Source: Lyophyllum atratum (lineage: Eukaryota; Basidiomycota; Agaricomycetes; Agaricales; Lyophyllaceae). Taken from it: 64,000 nt of DNA. The DNA is taken from contig JACGCN010000026.1 of the NCBI GenBank assembly GCA_014905825.1, forward strand, positions 732,740 through 796,739, given 5' to 3'. The notes below the pieces were generated by a model. It was not told where the DNA came from. It saw only the letters and a list, made by a program, of their open reading frames with translations, and ran no database searches. The position numbers were made by a program, and so were the translations under genes. This document shows positions 43,781 to 56,396 of this stretch, in pieces. The stretch's first letter is position 1. Each line of letters begins with the position of its first letter.

Positions 43781-46700
43781 TTAGAACCCACTACTCGTAA
43801 CTCTCAGCTGCTCAAGCTTCTTCAGCACCTCACCAACCGTCCTATCAAGCTCACCCGCAATCGCACTCTGCTTGGCAGCCGGTAATCTCGCAAACGTTTC
43901 GCACAGATCACCATCTACCACTCCCTTAACAGGGACATAGTATCCTCTGAAGCTCAGCTGGTCTCTGCCGACGAGGCTGCTCTGTTCCGTCCGCATGTGC
44001 TGTTCTAGCGTGGAGATGAAGTCTACGTCCTCTTTCGAAAGGAAGGGCACCAAGATACCGATGGTTCCGTGCAGACCTGTGTATAGAAGGACTTCACGAC
44101 CACCAGCGACGAGCGACACTTTGTGTATTGAGGTTATAATGTCCCCGACGTGGAAGTGTGCCAGCATCTTGGTCTTGTGGGGTGCTCCCATGAGAACGCC
44201 CTTTTCGTGTAAGATTCCGGCGCCAGTGGGATCGTCGTCAACCTGTTCGGATACTTTTGAATCTAGCCGGTTGACGAAGATGTTGCCAAAACGGTCAGCA
44301 GCTACGACGGTATTGTAATCCACCATCGTCGCAGAGGTTATCCATCTAGGCTGACTGTCGTCTGCAAAAACAAGCAGTCTATTCTCGGGCGGCTTGTAGA
44401 CCGCAAATGCCACTGACTCTTGCATGTCACCGACGATGATCCGTGAGCCTTGGGTCGCCAGTGTAACAATCGCAGAGGAGAAAGTCTAGGTAGGTGTGTG
44501 TAGAAGATTAGCCCTGGATGTGGTCGTACACACTGTAAGTACGTACCTTATTTTCGACTTTGCGAAGAAGTTTCTTCTTTCCAATGTCGTAAATCCTCAA
44601 AGCCTTCCCGACACCAGCGACCAGACGCCCTTGGAAACCCATCAGTGCCAGTGGAACATCATCGGTTTCCGTCTATCACAAGGAATCAGGGTTGGCATAG
44701 AGCGAGTTAGTGGGTAAGCTTACCTTGTGAAGGAACTCCAGCCCGGCACCATCGTCCGTAAATTTATAAGTTCGGAGGTAGCCACTGGAACATGAACGAG
44801 GGGAGATGAAGGTGTCCGCGGCAGTGCCCACCACGAGGTGTAACTCGCCACCTCTCGCGGAGAAAGAAACAACTGCTAAGGAGAAGGCAGCCTCATTGCC
44901 TTCAAGAGGGATCAACGCAACAGTCTTAGCCTAAAGAAGTAAGTCAGTTAGAAGTCGGGAAATGCTTTGGTCACAGTGGAATGTTACCTCAATAGGATCG
45001 ATGATACGGATGCAGGATGCCCAAGTGCCAGCGGGCGCTTTTGGACGACCAAAGACTTCTGGAGGTAGGTTAACAACCTCATCATCAATCGTCTTTCCTT
45101 GTCGTCGCTGGCTCAAATATTTAATTGATGTTCCATGCTATGTTCGAGTGCAGTCTCACCAGTTCATCGAGACGCTTGCTCGCAGCGTCCTCTCCCATGA
45201 CCCGATGATCACCCTCAATCAAATAGAAGTAATGATTCGACGGGTGCGTGATAAACTTGCGAGGGGTATAAGACAGGGGAATAGAATCCTGCTTCAACTT
45301 CGTGCCCAATTTCGGGATTTGGAATATCCTGTGAGGTGCAAGATGAGCGAACAAGAAAGGAATTGACAGGAATGTAACTCACCTCAGAGTACTCCCAGCA
45401 ATACCAATGAGTCCCTCAGGGCTAAGTTCAGCGGAGAAGCTCCAAGCGTAGTCGAAGTTTTCGAAGATCAGCGGAGTGAAGTGCATGAGGTTTTGGTGAG
45501 TATAGTTCAGCCAGGACCGTGAAGAGAGGGCAAGAATAGCGGGGTTTCGTTGGATCTGGACACGAATAAGGCGTATTGGTCGCGTCCCGAGGAAACTTAA
45601 AAACGAAGATAAGTCAATGCGAATATCCATTACGTCGTCACGTACCGAGTCCGTGTGTCAGTAAGCTGACCGTTGATGGGATCCAGGACCGTCCGCAGTA
45701 ACACACCATTCTGAAGACCAATGTTGACGAACATGGTAGGTTGCGACTTGTTGATGCTCGCATCCAACATGTCGGCAATGCAAATGGATGAGGGGGGTGC
45801 CGTCAACGCCTGCAAGCTTATGGTTTCAAGTGTATTCTCGGGGTCCAAGGAGATGATCCGGACGGTCTGGTCCTCACAGCCAACAGCCTGCATGTGGTTA
45901 GTCAAAGTCAACGGATACGAGAGAGCAGAAGCATACGAGATAGGGAGTTCGCTGCCTGCCTTCAGGGACTTCTCCGATGCTCAAGGCCAGCACCGTGCTT
46001 CCCATTGCCTTGCGATCCTGGTATTCATTGAGCTGGCCATCCAAGTCCAACTCGAAGTACACTAACTCGGCCGAGCTCAGTGCCACGACGACCTGTCTCT
46101 TATTCGTGGTCGCACTGACAATCGTTTTGCCATCAGGTACCCTCCACTCGTTCACTCGCCGATCGGCCAGCACGTGGCGGATGCCCTGAGGGTGGACCTG
46201 CAATAGGGCATCAGCGCCAATTTGTTGAACAGCAAGAGTGGGCGCTGAGGACAGGAATCCGGTGTCCTGAACTTCTTCTATCGTTTCGCCAATTGACAGA
46301 ACAAGAGTTCCGTTCACAAATGACAGAATAATGTAGGAATCATATGCATCTAAGAAGATATATAAGTCCTGCTTACAGCGGTGTTAATGAAGTGCTTACC
46401 ATCTTCCCGCCGTTTCGTAGTCCAGACGGCGTTTGGAATACCGGGGAGATCCGAGCTGACAGATTCTTCGACCTCGAGTCCATGACGCAAGGTGCGGAAG
46501 GTACTGCGTGCACCGCGCCCGCAAGCTGCAAAGATTTGAGGAGCATCTGAGTTGGGGAGCACATTGAGCACTTTGGAGTCAAGGATGGGATCGAGTGACT
46601 CGATTTCATCTGCAACCACGAGATTCTCGAGCGGACGGGGACGGAAATATGCGTGAGGGAGGGGGGAGGTCGGGTCGGCCATACCAAACGAAGGATAGGA

Positions 46701-48071
46701 GGTGGAGCTAAATTCGGGTTCTTCGTCATCATCGCCCAATTTTTGGAACTGGTACAAGTAACTAGGATCCAGTGGTCAAAACGGGGGGTGCGATGGGCAG
46801 AAAGAAAGACTTACTGATTGCCAAACTCGGACGCGACAAAAAGGAACCCAGATTTAAGAATGCAAAGACTCGAAGCGACAGGCACAGTATCAAAGTACTT
46901 GATTTTTAGGGACCTTACTTCCTCATCTTCATGTTCAATCGTGACTTTATACAAATCGCCATCTTCACTCTGTAGTAGGAAGAAGAATGCTCCCTAAAGC
47001 GATGATCATTTAGTTCATGGCGGAGACTTAATGAAACAATAGCGTGTACCTTCATTTTGTGCATAACCGCTGCCACGATGATCAGACCTCTACCAGGGTC
47101 TTCCAGAGGGTGTTTGCGACGTGGTATTGGTACGCGATGTTGACGGACATCCATGTGGCGGTAGATAATATGGTCTTCGCAGCAAACAAGAACACCTGAC
47201 GGTCCATCATATCGGTCCGAGGACGCCAACTGACCTCCTGGAACTTGTACGAGGAGGTTAGCACGAGGATCCGTGGGTTCACTCCACTTGCGAACGACGT
47301 GGTTCAGTCCCAAATCCAGTTCGTAGTACGTTAGCATCTTGATAAATAAATCAATATTGAAGCGAGACAGAAGCTGAAGGCTGAGCGCTGAACGTACTTT
47401 GTCTGCATTGTTGAACGCCTCTCCAGTCGGGTCCTGGTCCGAGTCGGTGTAGTCGACTTCTAATGCGGCAAACATTGGATTCTCGAAACCGACATCTAGG
47501 CCCACTATATGGTGAATAATGGCAGCGTTTTTATGCGCCTCCAAGGGCGAAGAGATTGTTAAATTGGCAGCGGCATCCCGATTGAGAATATACACGAGCT
47601 TCGCCTTCTCCATGGCGGCTACCATGACGCTTCGACCCTTCGGGTCTGTTGCCAGGTATTGTCCCGGGACGATACGGCGTGCTCCAGACTTTCCGTACGT
47701 TTCCTGATGCAGTTTGACAAAACTACTCGTTTTGGGATCATAGTCCAGAATGACGATACGTCCAGAGTCAGACCCTACTATCGCGTAGTCTGAGAAAATG
47801 ACATGTAAACAAAAGCAGGTGAGGCAGATACGTACAAGGGCTCACCCTTGGTTCCTCCAGTCAACCGAAACGCGGCCAAGGAGCGAATAGATCCAAAGAC
47901 GTCTGTCGCGATGACAGTCGACATTTTCCCCGTCTGAACATCTGGGCGAAGGAGTTCCAGTCGAGTGCCGTGCGAGATGATAATCTCTTGCTGCCTGGCG
48001 CCGGAAAAGTTCCCCACAATTGCTTGTGTGACCGCGGTGGGCGGTTGTAGAGTCAAGTTGTACAAATGCAT
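43781..48071 (-). CDS. RSE1: Splicing factor 3B subunit 3 (SF3B3/RSE1)
   Basis: Component of the SF3b complex in the U2 snRNP, needed for branch-site recognition. Start [20 protein letters not shown], then [20 protein letters not shown]. Middle exons give [145 protein letters not shown] and FVNIGLQNG. The C-terminal exon has AVDR-type [40 protein letters not shown] and [20 protein letters not shown], stop at 43781. [15 protein letters not shown] separates it from the related DDB1 and CPSF160. About twelve introns. The length of about 1200 codons is normal. Confidence 0.95.
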
Positions 48072-48657
48072 TGCTGTCCGCCGCGCTGCTGTCCGTGTGA
48101 GCCTAGTTTACCAAACGCCAGGAAGACGATGTGAATGCCGAGATATAGTGGACGTCGTTCGGCAGTGCAAGGTCGACGCGGTAATAATGTTGGAGAATTT
48201 GTCAATCACACCTCAGACAGACTCGTACCCAATCAAACTCATTCTAGACGGAGATTCAAAGTGTCTTCAATCTCCGCTAAATGCCAAATTACTGCAAGTG
48301 CAACTTCTACCACTACATTAATGCCGTGGGTCGGCGTACGCGCGTTGGTCGAGAAAGAGTATGGTCTCATCTGTACCTGTATTCTTGATAAATAGCCGTA
48401 TCTTTCGAGTGTGAGTTATTTGCAAGTAAATCTTCCTTCATCTCACCGATGCCCAAGACGATGCAAGATCGCACGCCTCAACGCTTCAGAATGCAACTGT
48501 GCCATTGGCATACTCTTCACACGACAATCATCTATCTACTAAATCAGTAGTGGTATGGCTACAGATCAGTTCCCCTCGTCAGTAGGCTCGCACTATGTGT
48601 AAGGCGCCACAGATACGTGTTTGAGTCTAGGTACTATACCTTCCTGTCTAATATATC
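48072..48657. other. SF3B3 promoter region
   Basis: No additional gene recognised between the SF3B3 start and the tRNA. Confidence 0.3.
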
Positions 48658-48739
48658 GTCCTTGTCGATTAGTGGTTAAATCATCTCGTTGTGGTTTACT
48701 CGCTCCGAGAAGCCGGAAGTTCGAATCCTCCCTGGGACA
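48658..48739 (+). tRNA. tRNA-His (GTG) with a ~10-nt intron
   Basis: Acceptor strands GTCCTTG and CTGGGAC plus discriminator A. The D-arm is GATTAGTGGTTAAATC. The anticodon stem is TCTCG with CGAGA, the loop TTGTGG-C has anticodon GTG, and about 10 nt (TTTACTCGCT) are inserted one base after the anticodon, the standard tRNA intron site. The T-arm is GGAAG TTCGAAT CCTCC. Two stem mismatches (one in the acceptor, one in the T-stem) lower certainty slightly. An oligo-T Pol III terminator follows at 48745-48750. Confidence 0.8.
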
Positions 48740-49070
48740 TAAAATTTTTTCATTGTGGCACTCAGCAGCGCACTTTCCATGACGTTATCTTGAAGTTCCC
48801 TGGTGCACCGTGCTAGTGAGTAATGACATTCTGTGATGAGAGAACTCGTGCGAAGATGCTTAGAACACGAATGAAAAAATAATCATTCAGTTTTATTGAA
48901 AGGAGTAATGCGTTGGAGGTCAGCTAGTTCCGCTGACTTCAGACTAGTGAGGTATACAAACGGTTCCCAGTCGCGGTATATATCAGATGACATATTTCGA
49001 GGCTTTACACTATATCGTGTAACTGTAGAACGATAGGTAAGCCAAATTGTTAGAGCAAACACGATGAACC

Positions 49071-51584
49071 TCACCGGAAAAGAGGGCTTTCATTACCCAT
49101 ATCTTTAAACTCATCCCTCCTACTCTCGTCAATTCCCTCTCGTGCACAAAGAGCTATCTTCTGCTTGTTGAGGCGGTTGTAGTCCCACATTGCAATCAAA
49201 CTGAGCACGACACTGTGCAGAGAAAAGGGGTCATTAGTTTGGAAGAGACCATGGAGAGCCTGGTAGAATGCTTACGAGAGACCTAACCAGCCTAATATCG
49301 TGCCATGGCCAATATGGAATCGAGGAGGCGTGATATAAACGAACGATGAACAGACACTGCATCGCGCGAAATGAGGCACAGTTAGACTGTATTTGATAGT
49401 AACCTACCCTCCGAGGTTCCCCGTTCCGACGACCATGGCAATGACGACACCTACGAAGAATCAGCCTTAGTCTTGTCGAATCCAGTGAATTGCATGTACC
49501 TTTTCTGGTATCACCGCCTACAGCAGATCCTGCCCAAGCTAGGTCTATGGCTATGGTAGGATAGGCACCCATCGCAGCTAGCACAGCCCCAGTGTACGCG
49601 ACTCCCGGTTTTTCTTGTGTATATAACACAATGAACCCGATCATGGACAGCAAGATGCTTCCGACGACGAAAGGTCCTCGCAGTAAATATTTGTCGGATA
49701 AGAAGCCAACTGAAGAACAGGTTTGAGGAGGCGTGCCCGAGGTCTAAGAACAAGAACAAAAGACATACACAATACTGTCGTAATGCAACCCGCAACGAAG
49801 ATGGGTACGGTCAGGAGTTGTGCTTGTGCGGCGGAGAATCCTACGGATCACAGGTTAGGATCACAGTGACAGCGACCAACGATAAATGTACCGAGTTCTT
49901 TGACGATCGTGGGTGCGAATAAAGCAATAGCATAGACTGTAAGGAGCAATCCTGGAGTATGGCGTTAAGTGAAAGACCAAAAATCCAAAGAGGGCAAACG
50001 CACCACAGTAGATGCCCATCTGAATGTATGTTTTGTAGTCTGTCATCGCCTGCCACACGAACTTTCTGTCATAGTGAGTAGCTTGGCCTTGACAATCCTC
50101 CTTGAGCATTGCGATGACTGTCTGCCTCTCGACTGTAGTCAAAAACTTAGCCGTCGCTGGATACTACAGAGGGCGCGTTAGAAGTAAAGAGATGTGAGGT
50201 GGGCAATCTAACTCGTACGTCATGCATATAGAAATAGGCAGCAGTTGCAACAAGCACGGTCACTGTTGTTTCCGCATCAACTTCTGGTCTGTGCTACAGG
50301 AGGAAGGACTTTACAAATGCCTTCAAGACAGAACTACAAGATTCCAACATTGAGCCGAGAATTTAGGCAGGAATAGTTGAAATGAGCTCACAATCCATTG
50401 CCAACCGTGAAGCCCACCGATTCCCTCCATATGCTCAATTCCATATCTAAAAGCGACTCAATTAAGCGATCACCGGGGTCTTAAGGGATTGCCATACGCA
50501 AGGATTCCACCAAAAGCGCCTAAATGCGGGTTAGACAGAGGCGCGAAAGCATGTTCTGTAACGAGACATACCCGCAACAGTTGCAGCAGAGAAAAATATC
50601 GCAATTCTGACAGCTACATCGCGCCGCCTGTACCACAAAGACAGGTAGTATGTGATCTGGATGAAAGGTTAACCGAGTGCTGGATTAACTGGGATGAAGA
50701 TTAAATTCACTCCTGGAAATAGGCCAGCTTCTGTCACACCCAAAAATATCCGAGCACTGGGTTCAAGGCAATCAGCGGATGGGACGTTAAAGCTGTCTGG
50801 ATAACCCATACGCGATCAACCCTTCATAGGTGTTGCAGAGGCACATGAGCGTCATGACAATTCCTGCGGGCAATTTAGTACTATGATAGTACGGGGAGTA
50901 TAAGTGTACCCCATGCGACCATAATTGACGGAACTAGGACGTGTTATTAGTTTGAGATTCGAAAACACATTAAATCGCGGCGCTTACTCCAGATGGAGGG
51001 TCGGAATAGCTTCAAACAGATGTTTCTGCACAATGGCGTTGGTAATGGAGTCATTACAATATAGAATCGACTCACGAAGGCACCTCTGCGAAAGCATAAG
51101 GGATCTGGGTTTTGTTAAATAAGCAGCTGAGGCGACCGCACGTTGCAGATAGATCCACATACGAAAAACACTGCAGCGACCTTTACACATTGTTGATCTC
51201 AGGTGAAATCGAGAACCTGAGTAGTTAAAAACTCACAACGTTGTACTTCAGCCCGTCCAGATGAGCGTCCACAGCCATTCCAGCAATCCTCGCATTGCCT
51301 TCAACCTAATCAGTGCCCGCTACTCCAACGTGCTATCCGAAGGCTGCTCACCGATGTTTGCGCGGTCCCTTGTGGACACAATCAGACAGTAATACGCCCA
51401 CATATAAAAGGGACACTCACAGGAAAGAGAGAAGGTACAGCAAAGATACAAAGGGCAGGAGATGGATGTCAAGCTTGCGGAGGATTTTCTTGTATTCCTC
51501 CTCGCTCACGATCAAGGACTTATCCTCTCGCTTCTCGTCAGTCAGCGTATCCTCGTACGAGGTCGTCTTCGTTATGATAGACAT
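49071..51584 (-). CDS. MFS transporter, Dal5/TNA1 (anion:cation symporter) type
   Basis: Twelve-helix plasma-membrane permease. Start MSIITKTTSYEDTLTDEKRE at 51584, SLIVSEEEYKKILRKLDIHL, LPFVSLLYLLSFL, DRANI-GNARIAG (signature of the allantoate/nicotinate permease group). The central loop is TTVERQTVIAMLKEDCQGQA, THYDRKFVWQAMTDYKTYIQ. Late helices: LLRGPFVVGSILLSMIGFIV, KPGVAYTGAVLAAMGAYPTI, AIDLAWAGSAVGGDTRKG, VVIAMVVGTGNLGGVC. The tail ends GNESPLFR, stop at 49071-49073. At least ten introns, some flanking very short exons at 50450-50900. Substrates of this group include vitamins, allantoate and small carboxylates, and the exact one is not predictable. Confidence 0.88.
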
Positions 51585-52232
51585 TATCTGATCAGCACGT
51601 TGATCAGGTCTCGAGAAGGAGGATTAAAGACACGAAGGATATGTGACGCGGGGTCGCTTTCTTTAAGGGAGATTCTACATCTTGCGATGCATCTCGTCGG
51701 GCAATTTCAAGGTGTTCCATGGAGATAAGAATGAGCAAGGAAGTTCCGGGTAAGTCAAGGTATTTTGACTTTCGCTGCGAACTACAGAGGTTGCGGCGGC
51801 CTGTCGCACAACAAGGCAGGAGGCAAGGGGCAAGAGGAGAGTGAAGACCATTCATCAGGGCCAGACCAATGGGGTTCCTGTCATTGTAAGGCACGCGGTG
51901 GGGTAACATAGTTGTTTCCCCGAGTCTCGCCAGGGTAACGGCTGAAAGAGGAAGGCATCGATTTCAAATTTGGTTGCATCATCGGAATTTGCGTAATTCG
52001 CGATACAAGCTTCAGTGAACAGGGAGAACACCGAGCAGGGATCGATCATCGGACGTGTATGATCTGTGACGGCAGCCTGTCGGGGTAGGTCGGGGTTTGT
52101 GGTGGGATTCCAATTTCCAGAACTGCTCCCACATTTTGCTCCGTCTCAATTATTAGGAACAATCTGAGTTTGGATAATAAGCATTTGAGAGGCGGGAAGA
52201 AAGGTTACGGTACGGTATGCATCAGTCTGAAT
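51585..52232. other. MFS promoter and TOP3 3' region
   Basis: No gene supported. Short frames only. Confidence 0.3.
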
Positions 52233-55200
52233 TAATCAGGAGCACCAAATGCCGACTTTTTCTTACCCCCGCGGCCTCGCTTCGCTCTCGTTGCAGGCCG
52301 ACCCCTGCCCCTCTTCCCTGAACCACGCGAGCTGGGCGCAAACCCTGATCCACTCTCACCCGGACATGCTAGGTTCCTTGGGAGTTAGATACGTATTTCT
52401 ATGTGATAAGAGGAGCTTACCGTTACTCCAATGTCCCGTTTTCCCGCACTTGAAGCATGTATCATCAGATGACCCACCGCCCCGTCCAGCCGTTGACCCA
52501 GCATTGCCGGCGTTGGGGCAAGCTAAAAGAATTATAAGTACGTGTATGTGCGGCCTGAGGGGCGGGTCACACACCGTTGCTGAAATGGCCCTCCTCTTGG
52601 CACTTGAAGCAGGTTATTGTAGATGATGCAGCGTTGGCTGAGGATCCGAAACTTCGCTGTCGCTTGTTATTGCCGCCATCGCTTGGGCAGTCTGTGCGAT
52701 GAGTGATGTCGGTTAGCGAATGCAGATGTCAACAAGACGACGAACTAGCAGCCCAATGCCCAGGTTGATTGCACTTGAGAATATCAGGTTAGCAGTGAAG
52801 TGTGTGTAAGCAGTAGGGGTGTTCGAACCTTGAAGCATTCCCCGGTCGCGGGGGATGCAACATTAGATCGCGGCGCACGCGATGACGGTGCTCCAGTTTC
52901 TACTGGCTCATCCCACTCGAAGTGCCCGCATCCTCCTTCATGCGCTTTACCATTCGGACATACCCAGAATACCTTCCCTTTATTTTCGCTGTCCACCTTG
53001 GTCACCGTCCGTCTAACAGCCGGGAGGTCGCACTTGCACATCCGGTCGCTTCCAGAGCTGGGATCCTGCCGCTGCCAAATTGCATATGAGATATCTACGC
53101 GACGGTGGAATGGGCAATGGACGTACCGCTGAGTATGATCTCTTAGCCGGGATTATCAGTGGCCTATCAACTGCAGGTTCTCCCCATTTAAAAAAGTCGC
53201 AAGCTTTGTTGTTGCCACAGGCCCAAAACTTCCTCCCTTTACTTGCGGAATCGCTGACGACAGTTTGTTGAGCAGCAGGGATACTGCAGTGACATTGGAC
53301 CTCGCCGTCTGCGTTGTTGTTGGAAAGCCCAGGTGGTCGAGTAGAAGCAGGTCTCGATGGCCCTGCGTTCAGATTTGACGAGCCTGCGAGTCGACTGGAG
53401 GAGGGCTTGGGCGCCTCTTTAGCTGGATTGGAAGGGCCTGCTTGGCGTGATGATGACCTTGGTCCGGATTGGTTTGCTCGACTACGAGGGGCAGGTGGAG
53501 GTGGTGGAGGGCCGAAATCTGGAAGAAGTTTGTTGTGAATCCAGCTCATGTCAAGCATGAGTAAAAAGGAGCACACCATCATCCGAGTCAGGGATGTCAA
53601 TGATACTACCTTCTCCTCCTCCACCTCTTCTATTACCCCTACTCCGCGGTGCCGAGGCACCTCGACTCCTTGGTGGCTGTCCTGCACCACGTCCTCTCCT
53701 ACCACCACCACCACCACCACCACCACCACCACCACCACCACCCCCTCCTCCTCCACCTCCACCACCTCCACCACCTCCGCCATTGTCAACACCTCCCTCT
53801 GCGTTTCCGTGATCCGCTCCATTTCCTTCCAGGTAACGCCGTACACTCTGGAGTCAAATTACAGTGTGTTACTAACACCAAGGTAGAGGAGGACGCACTG
53901 AAACCACTTTATCAAACTGTCTCTTGGCAATAATAAACATTTCCTTATACTGGACAATCGTCTCTTCAACCATGTCGGCTTTACTCTTCGTCCGTTCGCA
54001 AACCTGAACCATACTGCGCTCCGTCTACGACAGTATCGGTGTAAGTTCAACATCGGTAGAGGGAGAACGTCGTACCTCACGCCTCATTTGTGGTTTACTC
54101 AAACTCTTGTTCAGTCCCATTTGGTTATACCCTTCGATGAGACCGATGCCGAGCTTTGAAGGGATGAGGTACTTGGTATTTCCTTCCATTCGCTCGATGA
54201 CATAGTCCCTGTCGATGATTGTCTGGATGTGTGTAGCAATGGTCGCGTCGGTTCCTAGTAAAACACGTCCATATGTCAATCTCGAATAGACATGCCTGGG
54301 TGATCGACTTACCAATTCCATTCTTGTCCATTAAAGTGACAAGATCGGCCTCTGTCAACAAACTTGGACTCGACGTCCTGCCCTCTCGTAGCTCACAGAC
54401 GGAAGGTTGAAATTCTTCGCCCTCCTCAAATTCGGGCAGTTCGTGGTCCACCCATTTGTCATATGGATACACCAATAGATAGTTTCTTTCCAACACGTGT
54501 AGGCCTGGAAATCGCTTGTCGGAACATCGACGTTTCAAGAACAGCTCAACTTACCGGTGGCAGAAAAAAGTTCTCTTCCGCACTCAACATCTACGGTCGT
54601 TTGAAAACCTTCGGCGTCCATCGAACAGCAAGCTAAGAAGCGCCTAGTGATGAATTCATAGACCTTTTTCTCGTCGCCCACGAGATTGCTGGCATGCGCA
54701 GTTGGATGGATAGGAGGGTGGGCTTTATCATTGTTTTTGCCTTTCCTCGGAACAGCAAAACCTCCCGCTTCCAAACTGTTCTCTCAGCAGAGATTAATGG
54801 CCATGAATAGTAAGGTAATATCGACTTACGAAGTAGCAAATTGGCCCCAAGCTTGGTCAACAGTTTGCTTCTGAATGAGGGAGTGGAAATCGAATTGAGG
54901 GTCGAACTGATCAGTTTCAGTGCGAGGGTACGAAAGGAAGCCTTGCTGATAAAGCTTTTCCGCAACCTGTCGCAGTGTGAGAGCGGGAGGCAAGCATACA
55001 ACGCAATACCCACATCAAGGACCTTCTTAGGAGCTAAACGAAGCAACTTAGAGCCAGCCTTCTGTAGCTCAACCGTTGTCAAAGGTAGCGGCTTCCTATT
55101 CGCCAGTTCCCTCCTTAGCTTCTGTGTTGCCTCAAACGTGGTGACACGTACCATTTCTTAGTCCCCTTCTTCGTTACTTTGGTAACACGCGCGAGAGGGT

Positions 55201-56186
55201 CAGAGAGAACGAAGTCGTAAAGGGCAACAGCTACGTCTTCATCGAAGAGATGTCCTCTCTTCCAGCTGAAAACTGTTTCCTCTCCTCCAGAAGACGAATC
55301 ATTCCTCGTTATAGACAGAAATATGTACCAAAATGGCTCTGGGACGAAACTCTTTACGAGATTCCATTTCTGAACCACAAAGCCGAGCGTCGGAAATTGG
55401 CAGGGACCTGAATGTTCGCTTCAATAATTTTGGTAGAGGCCTTAGTTCAGAGAACAAACCATAAGAGACCACGTTTTTCCCGCCTGACAATTGGGCAAAG
55501 GTGCCTTGTAGGATAAAAGTCTGCATACGCGTGAACGCAGCGCCAACTTTGAGGTCAAGAATAATCCTAGCCTCGACCGCATCAGCTTGATCATGATCGA
55601 GCTCTACAGGATGCTGTGCAGCATTGTGGATCTGTCTTGTTTCAATGCATTACAGTGACTTCTCATGAGACGAAAGAGCGTGACATACTGGGCAATAATG
55701 GCGCTAAACCGTGCTCTCTTCACAATGATGTTTCTCTTTGCCTTTTTGCACACACGCACAATCTCCATCCCAATATGCTCGCCCTCTCTGTCACAATCTG
55801 TCCAGATCATCAACATGTCTGCGCGTCTGGCTTGAGCGAGAAGGTTTGATTCGATATCTTTCTTATCTCCGGGCACTTTTGTCTCAATAGGTGCATCGAA
55901 TAGGTCAAATGGATCGCAGGAGTTCCACGTTCTATGTGTGTCTGAAAAGTCGCTGCCCGTTAAATGGCCAGTAACACATGTTACGATGTAAAAAGAGTTT
56001 GTTTGAGGATAATCAAATTCGTAGTTCTTGATATACTTGGATCTGGTCGGGTGCTGTCGAGGAATTCGCGTCAGGTAGGTCGTAGGTGCCAATGCCAGAA
56101 CCTACTGTAGTAAATTGTCCGCCTGAAAGTATTTGACTGATGGACTTGGAGATCGACGGCTTCTCAGCGACACAGAGCACCCTCAT
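52233..56186 (-). CDS. TOP3: DNA topoisomerase III with long zinc-finger tail
   Basis: Type IA topoisomerase, partner of RecQ helicase and RMI1 in dissolving recombination intermediates. Start MRVLCVAEKPSISKSISQIL (Toprim). Then TGSDFSDTHRTWNSCDPFDL, MLMIWTDCDREGEHIGMEIV (acidic metal site), GPCQFPTLGFVV, EKLYQQGFLSYPRTETDQFD (catalytic Tyr in SYPRTET), KAHPPIHPTAHASNL, GIGTDATIATHIQTIIDRDY and KPQMRRE. After the core come a 27-glycine run (53701-53781), an RGG-like stretch, SIIDIPDSDD, a proline-rich linker, two GRF zinc fingers (CHCSIPAAQQTV to DFFKWGEP; CKCDLPAVRRTV to HFEWDEP) and CCHC knuckles (CFKCNQPGHWA, CFKCQEEGHFSN, CFKCGKTGHWSN). The tail is basic (GKRGRGRPATRAKRGRGGKK), stop at 52233. 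GRF and CCHC fingers occur in animal TOP3A too. The doubling and the glycine tract are the unusual parts. Confidence 0.92.
53701..53781 (-). repeat. Trinucleotide tract encoding 27 consecutive glycines in TOP3
   Basis: On the plus strand 14 pure ACC triplets are followed by CCC, TCC, ACC and GCC triplets. Read on the minus strand in the TOP3 frame these are 27 glycine codons with no interruption. The pure (ACC)14 part should be prone to length change. Confidence 0.85.
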
Positions 56187-56396
56187 GGAGGCTGGCTGAG
56201 GTTCGTGGGGTGCTCAAAGGAATTGCCTGGGAGACTTGGTGATGACAATGTTGGAAGAAGAAACCAATTTCCGATTCGGACTTCGCGTGACTGCTCGCGA
56301 CGCGTCCACGTGATCTTTGTCTCTGTTGTCCAGAGGCTTCACAATTTTGGACCACTGCCAGTGATTGCAAATTATTGAAGTCATCTTGCTCTGCAA
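56187..56396. promoter_or_regulatory. Shared divergent promoter of TOP3 and UTP25
   Basis: Only about 210 bp separate the two start codons on opposite strands, so both promoters and 5' leaders must fit here. It contains ACGCGTC (56298-56306, GCGACGCGTCCACG), an MluI-box-like element. Whether it acts as a cell-cycle element is an inference from yeast. Confidence 0.45.

Noticed and set aside
53594..53933. Poly-proline and poly-histidine frames on the plus strand
   Set aside because: They are readings of the glycine-codon tract of TOP3 in other frames.
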